From: Paenibacillus sp. L3-i20
Lineage (GTDB): Bacteria > Bacillota > Bacilli > Paenibacillales > Paenibacillaceae
NCBI RefSeq assembly: GCF_022180385.2
Contig: NZ_BQME02000002.1
Coordinates: 682,001-746,000, forward strand
DNA length: 64,000 bases
Direction: 5' to 3'
In this document: piece by piece, positions 1 through 9,113 of the stretch
How the letters are laid out: every line of letters starts with the position of its first letter
Numbering within the stretch: the stretch's first letter is position 1
Notes under the pieces: model-generated
The model's database searches: none
Seen by the model: only the letters and a program-made list of their open reading frames with translations
Told to the model about the DNA's origin: nothing
Made by a program: the position numbers and the translations under genes

Positions 1-65
1 GCATCATTTTGCGTGAAGCAGATCAGTCTATCAAAAGATTACTTTCTAAAACTAATATTCAATAA
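1..65 (+). CDS. C-terminal end of an unidentified protein (partial)
   Basis: Bases 3-62 form an open frame ending in TAA at 63-65. It would be the last 20 residues of a protein whose start lies left of the window, and it ends in LLSKTNIQ. Too little is visible to name a family. The call rests only on an open frame to the window edge and a mixed, protein-like composition, so it could be chance. Confidence 0.3.
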   Translation, partial: IILREADQSIKRLLSKTNIQ

Positions 66-67
66 AG

Positions 68-81
68 TCAAAGCGTTAACG
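68..81. promoter_or_regulatory. possible cre-like operator
   Basis: TCAAAGCGTTAACG resembles the CcpA cre consensus (TGWAANCGNTNWCA), with mismatches at position 2 and at the last base. It contains the perfect palindrome CGTTAACG. It lies between the partial upstream gene and the LysR gene. Weak, since single near-matches to cre are common. Confidence 0.2.
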
Positions 82-203
82 TTTTAAATAAAGAAGAAAC
101 TCTCCTCTACAACTTGCTAGATTTCAATGTATACTATTATCAGATCTTTCAATCTATTCATTCGCGAGTACGTCTAGCAAGATGTAACAGGGGGAGTATT
201 TCA

Positions 204-1106
204 TTGACTCTACAACAATTAAAATACGTTATTGAGGTCGCCAATCGTGGATCTATTAATGAAGCTGCCAAACGATTATTTATTTCTCAGCCTAGTCTTT
301 CCAATGCAATTAAAGATCTAGAAGAAGAAATGCAGTTCGAGATTTTTGAACGTTCTAATAAAGGAATTTCGCTTTCTAGAGAAGGTGTTGAATTTCTGAG
401 CTATGCTAGGCAAGTGGTAGAGCAAGCTGAATTGCTCGAAGGCCGTTATTTAAATGCGAAACCTTCTCCACAACATTTTTCGGTTTCTACACAGCACTAT
501 GCTTTCGCTGTCAATGCCTTTGTTAGCCTCGTACAAGAGTATGGTCAAGACGAATATGAACTAGCACTACGTGAGACCAAAACCTATGAAATTATTGAAG
601 ATGTGAAGGGGCTCCGCAGTGAAATAGGGATCTTATATTTAAACGAGTTCAACGGAAAGGTAATCAATAAGCTGCTCAAAAGTGCGAATTTGCAATTTAA
701 TAGCTTGTTAACGGCAAGGCCGCATATTTTTATAAGCATCCACAATCCCTTAGCCAAGCAATCCATCGTAACGATAGACCAGCTTGAAGATTACCCTTAC
801 TTATCATTCGATCAGGGCGAATATAATTCGTTCCACTTCTCCGAGGAGATTCTTAGTACATTGTCACATAAGAAGAGTATTCGAGTGACGGATCGGGCAA
901 CATTATTTAATCTATTAATCGGATTAAACGGCTATACGATTTCAACTGGCGTATTAAGTGCAGATCTGAATGGCAATGAAATAATTCCTGTTCCGCTAGA
1001 CTGCGATGAAACGATTAATGTCGGATGGATATCACATCGGAACGTAGCATTATCTAAATTAGGGACAGAGTATGTTGAAGCACTAATGAAGGCAATAAAG
1101 CAATAA
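204..1106 (+). CDS. LysR-family transcriptional regulator
   Basis: A 300-residue LysR-type regulator. The start is TTG at 204, preceded by the ribosome site AGGGGGA at 189-195. It gives MTLQQLKYVIEVANRGSI, the usual LysR N-terminus; an ATG further upstream would add a tail unlike the family. The winged helix-turn-helix spans about residues 1-60 (INEAAKRLFISQPSLSNAIK is the HTH), and an effector-binding domain fills the rest. It is followed by a strong hairpin terminator inside a dispersed repeat, then by metE in the same direction. The half-sites upstream of metE make a methionine/cysteine (MetR/MtaR/CmbR-like) role plausible, but this is inferred from position only. It could regulate something to its left instead. 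Confidence 0.85.
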   Translation: MTLQQLKYVIEVANRGSINEAAKRLFISQPSLSNAIKDLEEEMQFEIFERSNKGISLSREGVEFLSYARQVVEQAELLEGRYLNAKPSPQHFSVSTQHYAFAVNAFVSLVQEYGQDEYELALRETKTYEIIEDVKGLRSEIGILYLNEFNGKVINKLLKSANLQFNSLLTARPHIFISIHNPLAKQSIVTIDQLEDYPYLSFDQGEYNSFHFSEEILSTLSHKKSIRVTDRATLFNLLIGLNGYTISTGVLSADLNGNEIIPVPLDCDETINVGWISHRNVALSKLGTEYVEALMKAIKQ

Positions 1107-1129
1107 TATTTATAATGGCTTAGATCGAT

Positions 1130-1178
1130 GGCGCTGTCCCATAAGCAGAGTAATCTACTTGTGGGACAGCGTCTTTTT
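1130..1178 (+). terminator. rho-independent terminator of the LysR gene
   Basis: A stem of about 20 bp with a GTAA loop (GGCGCTGTCCCA ... TGTGGGACAGCGTC), followed by TTTTT. It also forms the left end of dispersed repeat copy 1. Confidence 0.8.
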
Positions 1179-1423
1179 GTTGTTGCAGGGGTACTTCCCG
1201 CACATTGCGGAGTGTCCCACCCTTCCAACGAATCGTATGATGCCCATTGCGCCAAAAACCGCTCTTTTTTTATTCTAACGAGTCCTGGTAGTGCTATCTG
1301 CAATTTTAAAGTAGAAACGTAGCAACCTTTATCGAAAAAGCGATTCTGGCGTTCGTTAGAACGAGAAAAAGATCTATATTGATCAAATAAGAGATACTGG
1401 GTTCGTTAGCTATGGGAGATGAG
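1130..1423 (+). repeat. dispersed ~290-bp repeat, copy 1
   Basis: This stretch is closely similar, in opposite orientation, to 19979-20272. Shared blocks include GAGTAATCTACTT, TCTTTTTGTTGTTGCAGGGG, GCGATTCTGGCGTTCGTTAG, GATCAAATAAGAG and ACTGGGTTCGTTAGCTATG. It starts with a long terminator hairpin at 1130-1173. No convincing coding frame is conserved between the two copies, and I see no transposase or terminal inverted repeats. The 150 bases after it hold only the metE control region. Confidence 0.85.
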
Positions 1424-1537
1424 TGATTAATGAGAGATGGTGGGCCGTCCCATTGCTCCCCAATCTAGGATTGGACGTTTTCTGCTTTTCGGCATAGTGG
1501 TCATTTCTGTCTTATCCTACTTCATGAGGCATACATC

Positions 1538-1592
1538 AGATATAGCCCCGAGCTATAACTAGATATAGTTTAATCCAGTTACACTATATCTA
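1538..1592. promoter_or_regulatory. cluster of TATAG half-sites, probable LysR-type operator for metE
   Basis: Two adjacent dyads lie 50-105 bp upstream of metE. TATAGC ccc ga GCTATA occupies about 1541-1557. The perfect 10-bp pair TAGATATAGT / ACTATATCTA is at 1560-1569 and 1583-1592. The half-sites resemble the MET-box (TATAGTTT-type) that I recall for streptococcal MtaR/MetR. No SAM riboswitch or T-box is recognisable in this leader, so a DNA-binding regulator is the likely control. Confidence 0.5.
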
Positions 1593-1642
1593 ATTTTACG
1601 TGTTATCCTTTTTGTAACAATTTGTATAGGGGTGTTACAGGG

Positions 1643-3931
1643 ATGAGTAGAAGTAGTGTGCTTGGCTATCCACGTATTGGTGCAGATCGCGAATGGAAAA
1701 AAGCGCTTGAGGCATTTTGGGCAGGTAAAATAGAGGAATCTGAGTTTCAAACTAAACTACAAGAAATCCGTTTAAATCATTTGCGTACGCAAAAGGAAAA
1801 AGGGATTGACCTAATTGCTGTCAACGATTTCAGTTATTATGATCATGTACTGGATACAGCTACGATGTTTGGTATCATTCCAAAACGTTTCTCCTATGAT
1901 GGTGGAGTAGTACCTTTATCCCTCTATTATGGCATTGCTCGTGGAACGAAAGAAGCAACTGCGAGTGAAATGACGAAGTGGTTTAATACGAACTATCACT
2001 ATATCGTTCCTGAGCTGGATGGCGCAACACCTGTCGTAACCGAAAATAAACCGCTACTTGCATATAGAGAAGCTAAGGAAACGCTCGGTATTAACGGGAA
2101 GCCTGTTATTGTAGGACCATTGACATTCCTTAAGCTTTCAAAAGGATATACGGCATCGGAGTTCGATGCTTGGCTTACTCGTTTACTGCCGCTTTACGTG
2201 CAAATTTTACAAGAGCTACAAAGTGAAGGCGTTGAATGGGTACAAATTGACGAGCCAATTCTAGTAACCAAACTAAATTCGCAAGATCTAGAGCGTTTGA
2301 AAACCATCTATGAAACGTTTGCTACGGCTGCTCCTAAGCTAAACATTTTGCTACAAACATACTTTGAATCTGTAGAGAACTACAATGAGATCGTTCAGTT
2401 GCCAGTTGCTGGCGTAGGACTAGATTTCGTGCATGGACTTTCTGGCAATTTAGCTTCGCTTAAACAATATGGATTCCCAGCGGGAAAAGTATTGGGAGCT
2501 GGAATTATTGATGGACGCGGTATTTGGAAAGCATCAATAAGTGAAAAATTCACGTTGCTTGAGCAATTACTAGAGCAGGTATCAGATGAGCAACTGTTCA
2601 TACAATCTTCTTGCAGCTTGCTCCATGTTCCGGTCACCGTAAGAAATGAAAGAAAACTTCTTCCTGAGCTAAAAGGTGCGTTAGCATTTGCGGAAGAGAA
2701 GTTGGATGAAATTGTTTTATTAACAAAAGGTTTGCTTCTTGGCGGACCTGCAATCTCAGCAGAATCTGCAGCAATTGAAAAAGATTTGTTAGCTCTTAAA
2801 CAGTCTGATGAACGTAATCGCAATGAAGTTCTTGCAGCTGTTGCTGCAATTAGCGCAAAGCAGCCCCTTCGTAATCTGCCATTCGCTGAGCGTAATGTCG
2901 TTCAACAAAATAAATATCAGTTACCGATTTTCCCAACTACAACGATCGGCAGTTTCCCTCAATCTGCTGAGGTGCGTAAGGCGCGTCAGCTTTGGCGTAA
3001 GGGTGAGTGGGATAACGAGCAGTATGCTACTTTTATAAGAGAGCAAATTGATATTTGGATTAAGCTACAAGAAGAGATTGGCATAGATGTACTTGTGCAT
3101 GGTGAATTCGAACGTACAGATATGGTTGAATTTTTCGGTGAGAAGCTTGCCGGCTTCGCATTCACTCAGTTCGGTTGGGTACAGTCATACGGTTCACGTT
3201 GCGTAAAACCACCAATCATTTTTGGTGATGTAGCATTTGAAGAAGATATGACAGTAGAAGAAACAAAATATGCCCAGTCGAAAACGAAACATCCTGTAAA
3301 AGGAATGTTGACTGGTCCAATTACGATCATGAACTGGTCATTCGTCCGTGAAGACATCTCTCGTGAGCAAATTGCTTACCAATTGGCTTATGCACTTAGA
3401 CAAGAAGTAGAAGCGCTTGAGCAAGCTGGTATTGGTATGATTCAAGTTGATGAGCCTGCTGTTCGTGAAGGATTGCCGCTTAAAGAAGAGGATCAAGCAA
3501 ATTACTTGGCTTGGGCTGTCAAAGCTTTCCGCTTAACAACTTGCACTGTACAAGACACGACACAAATTCATACGCATATGTGTTATTGCGAGTTCCATGA
3601 CATGATTGGTTCCATTGAAGATATGGATGCCGACGTCATTTCTATTGAAACTTCACGTAGTCACGGTGAACTTATTCATAGCTTCGAATTGAATACGTAT
3701 AAGCTTGGCATCGGCTTAGGTGTATATGATATTCACAGCCCGCGTGTTCCGCGCGTGGAAGAAATGACGAATATGATTGATCGTGCCTTACGTGTTCTAG
3801 ATCCGAAACTCTTCTGGATCAATCCAGACTGTGGACTTAAAACGCGTGGTCAAGAAGAAACAATCGATTCGTTGCGTAACATGGTTGAAGCTACTAAGAT
3901 TGCTCGTGCGAAGCATACCTTGAGTGTGTAG
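1643..3931 (+). CDS. metE: cobalamin-independent methionine synthase MetE
   Basis: A 762-residue 5-methyltetrahydropteroyltriglutamate-homocysteine S-methyltransferase, which makes methionine from homocysteine without B12 in the cytosol. The start at 1643 (MSRSSVLGYPRIG) has AGGGGTG about 9 bp upstream and matches the family N-terminus; an upstream ATG at 1622 would add seven unsupported residues. The N-terminal folate/homocysteine domain covers roughly residues 1-400, and the catalytic C-terminal barrel covers 420-762. The zinc ligands are visible as H645 and C647 (THMCYCEF), E669 (ISIETSRS) and C730 (NPDCGLKTR), each four residues beyond the E. coli positions. Full length, no damage. It is a single-gene unit ending at a hairpin terminator. 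Confidence 0.98.
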   Translation: MSRSSVLGYPRIGADREWKKALEAFWAGKIEESEFQTKLQEIRLNHLRTQKEKGIDLIAVNDFSYYDHVLDTATMFGIIPKRFSYDGGVVPLSLYYGIARGTKEATASEMTKWFNTNYHYIVPELDGATPVVTENKPLLAYREAKETLGINGKPVIVGPLTFLKLSKGYTASEFDAWLTRLLPLYVQILQELQSEGVEWVQIDEPILVTKLNSQDLERLKTIYETFATAAPKLNILLQTYFESVENYNEIVQLPVAGVGLDFVHGLSGNLASLKQYGFPAGKVLGAGIIDGRGIWKASISEKFTLLEQLLEQVSDEQLFIQSSCSLLHVPVTVRNERKLLPELKGALAFAEEKLDEIVLLTKGLLLGGPAISAESAAIEKDLLALKQSDERNRNEVLAAVAAISAKQPLRNLPFAERNVVQQNKYQLPIFPTTTIGSFPQSAEVRKARQLWRKGEWDNEQYATFIREQIDIWIKLQEEIGIDVLVHGEFERTDMVEFFGEKLAGFAFTQFGWVQSYGSRCVKPPIIFGDVAFEEDMTVEETKYAQSKTKHPVKGMLTGPITIMNWSFVREDISREQIAYQLAYALRQEVEALEQAGIGMIQVDEPAVREGLPLKEEDQANYLAWAVKAFRLTTCTVQDTTQIHTHMCYCEFHDMIGSIEDMDADVISIETSRSHGELIHSFELNTYKLGIGLGVYDIHSPRVPRVEEMTNMIDRALRVLDPKLFWINPDCGLKTRGQEETIDSLRNMVEATKIARAKHTLSV

Positions 3932-3972
3932 TGCTGAGCTATCAATAAGTAAGAACACAATATTATCGAAAA

Positions 3973-4002
3973 GGAGCAGACGCTACAGCGTTTGCTCTTT
4001 TT
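3973..4002 (+). terminator. terminator of metE
   Basis: The hairpin GAGCAGACGC tac GCGTTTGCTC is followed by TTTTTG, 40 bp after the metE stop. Confidence 0.8.
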
Positions 4003-4115
4003 GTTAGTTATGTTGTCTTTCAAGTTGTACTTTGAATTCACATGTAGAAATCCGTAACCATTTCCCATTTCCTGGCGTCTGATCTACTGGAGGTGCTAAT
4101 TAGAGGGACGGAATC

Positions 4116-4298
4116 GTGAACATGACAAACCCCGAATATAGAGTGAATATTGGTGAAAATGGTTACTTTCTATGGGTAGATGAGGACGCTATAACTTTGA
4201 TGAATGTAAAAGACACCCACATGATCTGCACTCTTACTGAATTATCGGTCAAATTAGTTAACGATGAGATTGCGAATTATTATACTAACAAGAACTAG
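4116..4298 (+). CDS. small hypothetical protein, 60 residues
   Basis: A short open frame beginning at GTG 4116 (GAGGGACGG lies just upstream) or ATG 4122. It encodes a soluble protein with no membrane segment or recognised motif. It ends ten bases before the ribosome site of the next gene, so the two are probably cotranscribed. I do not recognise a family. The AT-rich, protein-like composition and the spacing make it likely real. Confidence 0.55.
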   Translation: MNMTNPEYRVNIGENGYFLWVDEDAITLMNVKDTHMICTLTELSVKLVNDEIANYYTNKN

Positions 4299-4313
4299 TT
4301 AAGGAGAATGCAC

Positions 4314-4898
4314 TTGAAAAAAGTTTTAATTGTTATCGGAATAGTAATAGGTGTATTTTTAATCGGACCTTTGAGTGGATTCCATCTTACTGAAGAAAAT
4401 GCAATACCAGGAGATGTTAAATTACTTCAATCACTAGATATTGATAAATACGGTACAGCAGTGTTATATAAAGACAAAACGCAGGGGACATTTGGCGTTT
4501 CAAAACTAAATAAGAAGTTAGGTTTTTTGTATCAGGATGGAGGAGGGGCGTATGGTTATTTCGTTGAAGAAGGTAAACCGTTTCAAGCTATAGGAAGTGG
4601 AACAAACAAAGATTTTATAGTTGCTGTAATAACACCCGCTAATTCTATGATCAAATACGTTGCACTCGGAAACGATATGACAGATGTAACGACTTATGAC
4701 AAATATGAACTGTCTCTAGATGAAGTTAAAGCGAATAGTCAAGATTACCATCTAAAAGAAGTTACAAATAACTATGTTTTATTTGCGCTTGCAGAACAAT
4801 ATTCTCAAGATAACTGGACGATTAGAGCATTTGACAATGATGGGAAGCTAATAGCAGACAAATTATTTGCTATGGACGAAAGATTTATTGATTGGTAG
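4314..4898 (+). CDS. hypothetical membrane-anchored or secreted protein
   Basis: Encodes 194 residues. The ribosome site AAGGAG (4301-4306) is too close to the ATG at 4308 and correctly spaced for TTG at 4314, giving MKKVLIVIGIVIGVFLIGP. That N-terminus is a signal anchor or signal peptide of about 20 residues. The rest is hydrophilic and rich in beta-type sequence, with no cysteine lipobox and no recognised domain. It probably forms a two-gene unit with the 60-residue protein upstream. Function unknown. Confidence 0.75.
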   Translation: MKKVLIVIGIVIGVFLIGPLSGFHLTEENAIPGDVKLLQSLDIDKYGTAVLYKDKTQGTFGVSKLNKKLGFLYQDGGGAYGYFVEEGKPFQAIGSGTNKDFIVAVITPANSMIKYVALGNDMTDVTTYDKYELSLDEVKANSQDYHLKEVTNNYVLFALAEQYSQDNWTIRAFDNDGKLIADKLFAMDERFIDW

Positions 4899-4946
4899 TG
4901 AAAAATAACAGTAGAATATGAAGCAGGCTAATTGTATTTCCTCGTA

Positions 4947-5789
4947 TCACTTTCGGTCCAAACTATCCACGGTCAATGCTAGCGAGGTTGCTATTTTTTC
5001 AGCGATGCCTTTATTCAAAAAATAGCCACTGTGACAAAAAGGGTTCCAGCTTGTTTTCCAATCACCAACTCGGACTTCAATATCTTCCTTAACCGCAAGC
5101 TCGTACATAGGGTCTATATTCCGCAGCGGGTACCCGAGTATATCGTTTTTGTCGTAAAAATTGGTCCAACCCCCTGTCAAATTAGTGTAATGTGTACCGA
5201 GATGTGGAGAGGGGACAATGACGGGCTGATTAAAGTTTCGGTATCTCATACTCCATAAAGGCAATGTCGTTCCTAATGTAAAAAAGTGAGTTAACGTTTC
5301 TCCTCGCTCAAGTGCTGACTGAGGATTGATGATCATCGACTCTTTGCGCGAAGTCATTTGTAAATCATAAAAATAGTTGCTCGCAATAACCCCACCCAGG
5401 CTGTGGGCTATAACACATAGAGGAACTTTATACCCAGTATTTTCCGATAAGCGGTGTAATGCTCGGCTAATTATCCCGTGAACGGCTTCGTAATTTTGCG
5501 CTGGGTACTCTACGGGCTGATAAGCTACCGCATCCGCTAAATAATGAATTACGAATCTCCGCAGCTGTTTATAATGGAGCTTTTTTGCTGATACAAGTGT
5601 CTGATATAATTGAACTTCTCGTTCCTCGAAAATATCCGCCCAATGTACAGGTTCAATCGATAAGTGAGTAGAAGGGTTACCTGAAACTTTCGAGTATGTC
5701 TTACTCAGAAGCTGTACAAACGATGTTGCAAAATCTTGCTTTTGCCTGCCTAATCCATGAATAATAATTACCGCTATTTTTGATTCCAT
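4947..5789 (-). CDS. alpha/beta-hydrolase, lipase/esterase-like
   Basis: A 280-residue alpha/beta-hydrolase. The N-terminal strand leads to an oxyanion-hole motif HGLGRQ at 11-16, and the nucleophile elbow AHSLGG places the catalytic serine at 130. No signal peptide, so it is probably cytosolic. The start has GAAAGGA about 8 bp upstream. It is transcribed toward the gene at 4314, and the 50 bases between them hold no clear hairpin. The substrate cannot be told from sequence; it resembles lipase-like hydrolases of unknown role. Confidence 0.8.
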   Translation of the reverse strand: MESKIAVIIIHGLGRQKQDFATSFVQLLSKTYSKVSGNPSTHLSIEPVHWADIFEEREVQLYQTLVSAKKLHYKQLRRFVIHYLADAVAYQPVEYPAQNYEAVHGIISRALHRLSENTGYKVPLCVIAHSLGGVIASNYFYDLQMTSRKESMIINPQSALERGETLTHFFTLGTTLPLWSMRYRNFNQPVIVPSPHLGTHYTNLTGGWTNFYDKNDILGYPLRNIDPMYELAVKEDIEVRVGDWKTSWNPFCHSGYFLNKGIAEKIATSLALTVDSLDRK

Positions 5790-5991
5790 TGCTACACCAT
5801 CCTTTCGTGGGAATAGGTGATTGCATATGCGATAATAAAGGAGATGGAGGAAGGTCTTGTTATAAGTATTATATGAAATCTATCCTATGAAAAGTTCCAA
5901 ATTGACTACCTTTCAAAATAAGATCATTATTGAAGTCCTACTTAAAAGCTGTTGATTCATATTTCATAACTTCTGAAAGGTTTGATAAAAG

Positions 5992-6534
5992 TTGAATAGC
6001 CAAAACATGTACATAAAATATATTGAAATGAAAGATGCATCCTCACTTCTCGATATTAAACGAAGAAATCGCGATTTTTTTCAAACGTTTGAACCAATTA
6101 GAGATGAATCACATTTCACTCTTGAAGGCCAAGAGAAAGAAATTGCAAATTTTATTCAGGGGCAACAAAACGATCAATCTTATAACTTCGGCATTTTTTT
6201 AGAAGAAAATGATGAATTAATAGGGAAAATTGCTTTATCCGGAGTTGCTAGAGGTCCATTTCAGAATGCAAGTTTAGGATATTTCATTGATCAAAAACAA
6301 AATGGAAAAGGCTATGCGACAACAGCCGCTCAATTATGTGTAATGAAGGCTTTTAACGAGCTTGGTCTGCACCGAATTCAAGCAGGCGTTATGCCGAAAA
6401 ATCAACCATCTATGCGAGTGCTAGAAAAAGCAGGGTTTAGAAGAGAAGGTTTAGCTCTAGCGTACTTAAAAATTAATGGTTCGTGGGAGGACCATGTATT
6501 GTTTGCGATTACTGCTGAAGAAATCAGTCGCTAG
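5992..6534 (+). CDS. GNAT-family N-acetyltransferase, RimJ/RimL type
   Basis: Encodes 180 residues. The start is taken as TTG 5992 with GAAAGG at 5975-5980; ATG 6007 is an alternative. The acetyl-CoA site shows the pattern QNGKGYATTAAQLCVMKAF around residues 102-120, with the following LGLHRIQAGVMPKNQPSMRV and EKAGFRREG. These are typical of RimJ/RimL-like acetyltransferases that modify protein N-termini or small amines. Monocistronic, ending at a strong shared terminator. The substrate is unknown. Confidence 0.88.
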   Translation: MNSQNMYIKYIEMKDASSLLDIKRRNRDFFQTFEPIRDESHFTLEGQEKEIANFIQGQQNDQSYNFGIFLEENDELIGKIALSGVARGPFQNASLGYFIDQKQNGKGYATTAAQLCVMKAFNELGLHRIQAGVMPKNQPSMRVLEKAGFRREGLALAYLKINGSWEDHVLFAITAEEISR

Positions 6535-6552
6535 AAGTAATAACAGCAACAT

Positions 6553-6588
6553 AAAAACAGCGAGCCCAATGTATTGAGCTCGCTGTTT
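6553..6588. terminator. bidirectional terminator
   Basis: The near-perfect stem AAACAGCGAGC..CAAT gt ATTG..GCTCGCTGTTT serves the acetyltransferase on the plus strand and trhO on the minus strand. Confidence 0.85.
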
Positions 6589-6594
6589 TCGTTA

Positions 6595-7497
6595 TTAGGC
6601 TTGTTTTCTTTCCAAGTCATTTGTTTTGCAATCATCCGTACAGTAGCCATCATGCTTGTCCGAACAATCTTCACAAACAAGGTGCTGAAGATGGCACAAA
6701 TCGTCGGTGCAGTTTATATAAACATCTGTTGGGCTATCGCAATGATGACATTTGCCTACAATAATATCTTCATCTGTCTGATTAATGCGAACGGAAATCC
6801 GCTCATCAAACACGTACATTTTACCATCAAATAGACGGCCTTGAACGACAGGGTCTTTACCATACGTTGTAATCCCGCCATCTAACTGTGAAACATCGCT
6901 AAATCCTTCGTTTAACAACACACCAGTCAGCGTCTCACAGCGAATACCGCCAGTGCAATACGTTAAGATCGTTTTGTCTTTAACATCTTGCAAATTTTCC
7001 CGAATCCATTTAGGGAACTCACGGAATGATTCAACAGTAGGACGAATAGCGTTGCGGAAATGTCCAAGATCATATTCATAATCGTTTCTACCATCAATAA
7101 TGATTACATCATCTCGCTGCAACTGTTCATGAAATTGCTCTGGCGTCAAACGTTTGCCACTTATAACATTTGGATCTAATTTCGTATTGTAACGCAATGT
7201 AACTAGCTCTTTTTTAGGACGAACAAACAGCTTTTTAAACGCATGTTGTTCCGATTCATCAATTTTGATGACCATATCGGAAAACAGAGGATGGCTGCGC
7301 ATATATGTCATATAAGCCTCGGTTTGTTCAACAGTTCCAGACAACGTTCCGTTGATACCTTCTTCGGCAATAAGAATTCTTCCTTTGACACCTAGCTGCT
7401 TGCAATACTCAAGATGTTCCGCCGCGAAGGCCTCATAATCAGGAATGGCTACATACTTATAATATAACAATATACGATAGGGCATTACGTTCTCCAT
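6595..7497 (-). CDS. trhO: tRNA uridine(34) 5-hydroxylase TrhO (rhodanese-like)
   Basis: A 300-residue member of the YceA/YbfQ/TrhO family, which forms 5-hydroxyuridine at the wobble position of tRNAs in the cytosol. It has an N-terminal ferredoxin-like domain (LLYYKYVAIPD ... AEEGINGTLSG) and a rhodanese domain at about 110-210 with the active-site loop YCTGGIRCE (Cys near 181). A C-terminal cysteine/histidine-rich tail (CHHCDSPTDVYINC, CEDCSDKHDGYCTDDC) probably binds metal. The start at 7497 has GGAG eight bases upstream; ATG 7485 is also possible. Monocistronic. Confidence 0.93.
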   Translation of the reverse strand: MENVMPYRILLYYKYVAIPDYEAFAAEHLEYCKQLGVKGRILIAEEGINGTLSGTVEQTEAYMTYMRSHPLFSDMVIKIDESEQHAFKKLFVRPKKELVTLRYNTKLDPNVISGKRLTPEQFHEQLQRDDVIIIDGRNDYEYDLGHFRNAIRPTVESFREFPKWIRENLQDVKDKTILTYCTGGIRCETLTGVLLNEGFSDVSQLDGGITTYGKDPVVQGRLFDGKMYVFDERISVRINQTDEDIIVGKCHHCDSPTDVYINCTDDLCHLQHLVCEDCSDKHDGYCTDDCKTNDLERKQA

Positions 7498-7713
7498 AAT
7501 ATTCACTCCAATATATTTAACATCGTGTATGATATCTTTCTATCTGGACAGCTTTCGACGTCAAAATGGAACTAATATCATACAAGCTCTCATACACATA
7601 ACTAATATTATAACATATTACCGTTATTTTGAGCATTCCCACAAAACGTATTATAATAGAAACGGGCAATGACTTCAAAAACTGCTTTTACATATTAGAG
7701 GAGGACCACCACT

Positions 7714-8946
7714 ATGTATCCTACACAATTGCAATTAGAAAATTACGCCGAAATAGCTGTTAAAGTTGGAGCAAATGTCCAACAAGGTCAAACGGTTGTT
7801 GTTATGGCTCCTATCACTTCCGCTCCATTAGTGCGCCTCATCGCATCGAAAGCTTATGAAGTTGGTGCAAAAAATGTGCATGTGGAATATAACGACGAGG
7901 AATTATCCCGTATTAAGTTCAAGCAAGCACCTGAAGAAGCTTTTTCACAATATCCAATGTTTCGTGCCAAAGCATGGGAAGACTTTGTAGAAGAGGGCGC
8001 TTCATTTATTTCGATCTATAGTCCCAACCCCGATCTGCTGAACGATGTTGATCCAACACGTGTAGCGACTGCATCAAAAACGGCTTCAACAGCGCTTAAA
8101 AATTATCGAAGTGCTCTAATGAATCATACAAATGCGTGGACTTTGCTTTCTTATCCAACACCTGAATGGGCAAACAAAGTATTCCCTAATTCGACACAAG
8201 AAGAAGCTATTCAAAAGCTTTGGGAGCGAATTATTGATGCAACTCGCATTAGTCACGAAAATCCGGTTCAAGCGTGGAGAGATCATAATGCGAGATTGTT
8301 GGAGATGGTTAATGTCCTTAATGATAAACGCTATAAACAATTGCAATACGAAGCACCAGGAACAAAGCTGACGGTAGATTTGCCTGATGGCCATATTTGG
8401 TTAGGTGGTTCAAAAGCAAATAGCAAAGGCATTTATTTTAATCCTAATTTGCCTACTGAAGAAGTGTTTACAATGCCGCATAAAGATGGTGTAAACGGTG
8501 TTGTTAGCAGCACAAAACCTCTGAATTACAACGGTCAAGTTATCGATGGGTTCACGTTAACTTTCGAAAACGGCAAAGTAACTACCTTTACTGCTGAGCG
8601 TGGTTATGAAGCGTTAAATAATTTATTAAATACAGATGAGAGTGCTAGACAGTTGGGGGAAATTGCGCTTGTTCCTCATGACTCGCCAATTTCTAATTCC
8701 AATGTCGTTTTCTTTAATACTTTATATGATGAAAATGCCTCATGCCATTTGGCACTAGGTCAAGCTTATCCGGTCAATTTGGCTGGTGGTACAAAAATGT
8801 CACCAGAGGAGTTACTGTCGCATGGTGCAAACAGAAGTCTTGTCCATGAAGATTTTATGATTGGATCAGAGCAGATGAACATTGATGGCGTGACGCAAGA
8901 TGGAAAAGTAGAGCCAATCTTCCGCAACGGAAACTGGGCAATTTAG
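7714..8946 (+). CDS. M29-family metallo-aminopeptidase (AmpS-like)
   Basis: A 410-residue cytosolic aminopeptidase of the M29 (thermophilic aminopeptidase/AmpS) family, which removes N-terminal residues using two metal ions. The expected C-terminal ligand-bearing motifs are visible: GEIALVPHDSPIS, LYDENASCHLALGQAY and VHEDFMIGS. The start ATG 7714 follows GAGGAGG at a proper distance. Length and both ends match the family. Monocistronic, with its own terminator. Confidence 0.93.
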   Translation: MYPTQLQLENYAEIAVKVGANVQQGQTVVVMAPITSAPLVRLIASKAYEVGAKNVHVEYNDEELSRIKFKQAPEEAFSQYPMFRAKAWEDFVEEGASFISIYSPNPDLLNDVDPTRVATASKTASTALKNYRSALMNHTNAWTLLSYPTPEWANKVFPNSTQEEAIQKLWERIIDATRISHENPVQAWRDHNARLLEMVNVLNDKRYKQLQYEAPGTKLTVDLPDGHIWLGGSKANSKGIYFNPNLPTEEVFTMPHKDGVNGVVSSTKPLNYNGQVIDGFTLTFENGKVTTFTAERGYEALNNLLNTDESARQLGEIALVPHDSPISNSNVVFFNTLYDENASCHLALGQAYPVNLAGGTKMSPEELLSHGANRSLVHEDFMIGSEQMNIDGVTQDGKVEPIFRNGNWAI

Positions 8947-8959
8947 CATCTTGCAAATA

Positions 8960-9026
8960 GACTCAAATCAAAAGTTATTATCTCAGTAGATAAATTGCTG
9001 AGATAATAGCTTTTTTCATTTGAGTC
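8960..9026 (+). terminator. nested hairpin terminator
   Basis: The inner stem GTTATTATCTCAG / CTGAGATAATAGC (8973-9010) is followed by TTTTTT. An outer arm pair, GACTCAAAT / ATTTGAGTC, encloses it. Confidence 0.8.
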
Positions 9027-9113
9027 ACACCTGTTCAGCGCAATATCATACAAGAAAACGTACTTTATGTATGCTATTTTAGTAAAGGTGTTATAACTTA
9101 GGAGGAAAACGGG

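Noticed and set aside
932..1322. Open frames on both strands across the dispersed repeat at 1.1 kb
   Set aside because: The frames are not kept in the second copy of the repeat, and they run through a terminator hairpin.
1424..1640. SAM riboswitch or T-box upstream of metE
   Set aside because: Neither the SAM-I core nor the T-box sequence with its terminator is present.
6574..6834. Plus-strand hydrophobic frame over trhO
   Set aside because: Shadow of the cysteine-rich tail of trhO; no ribosome site and a terminator overlaps it.
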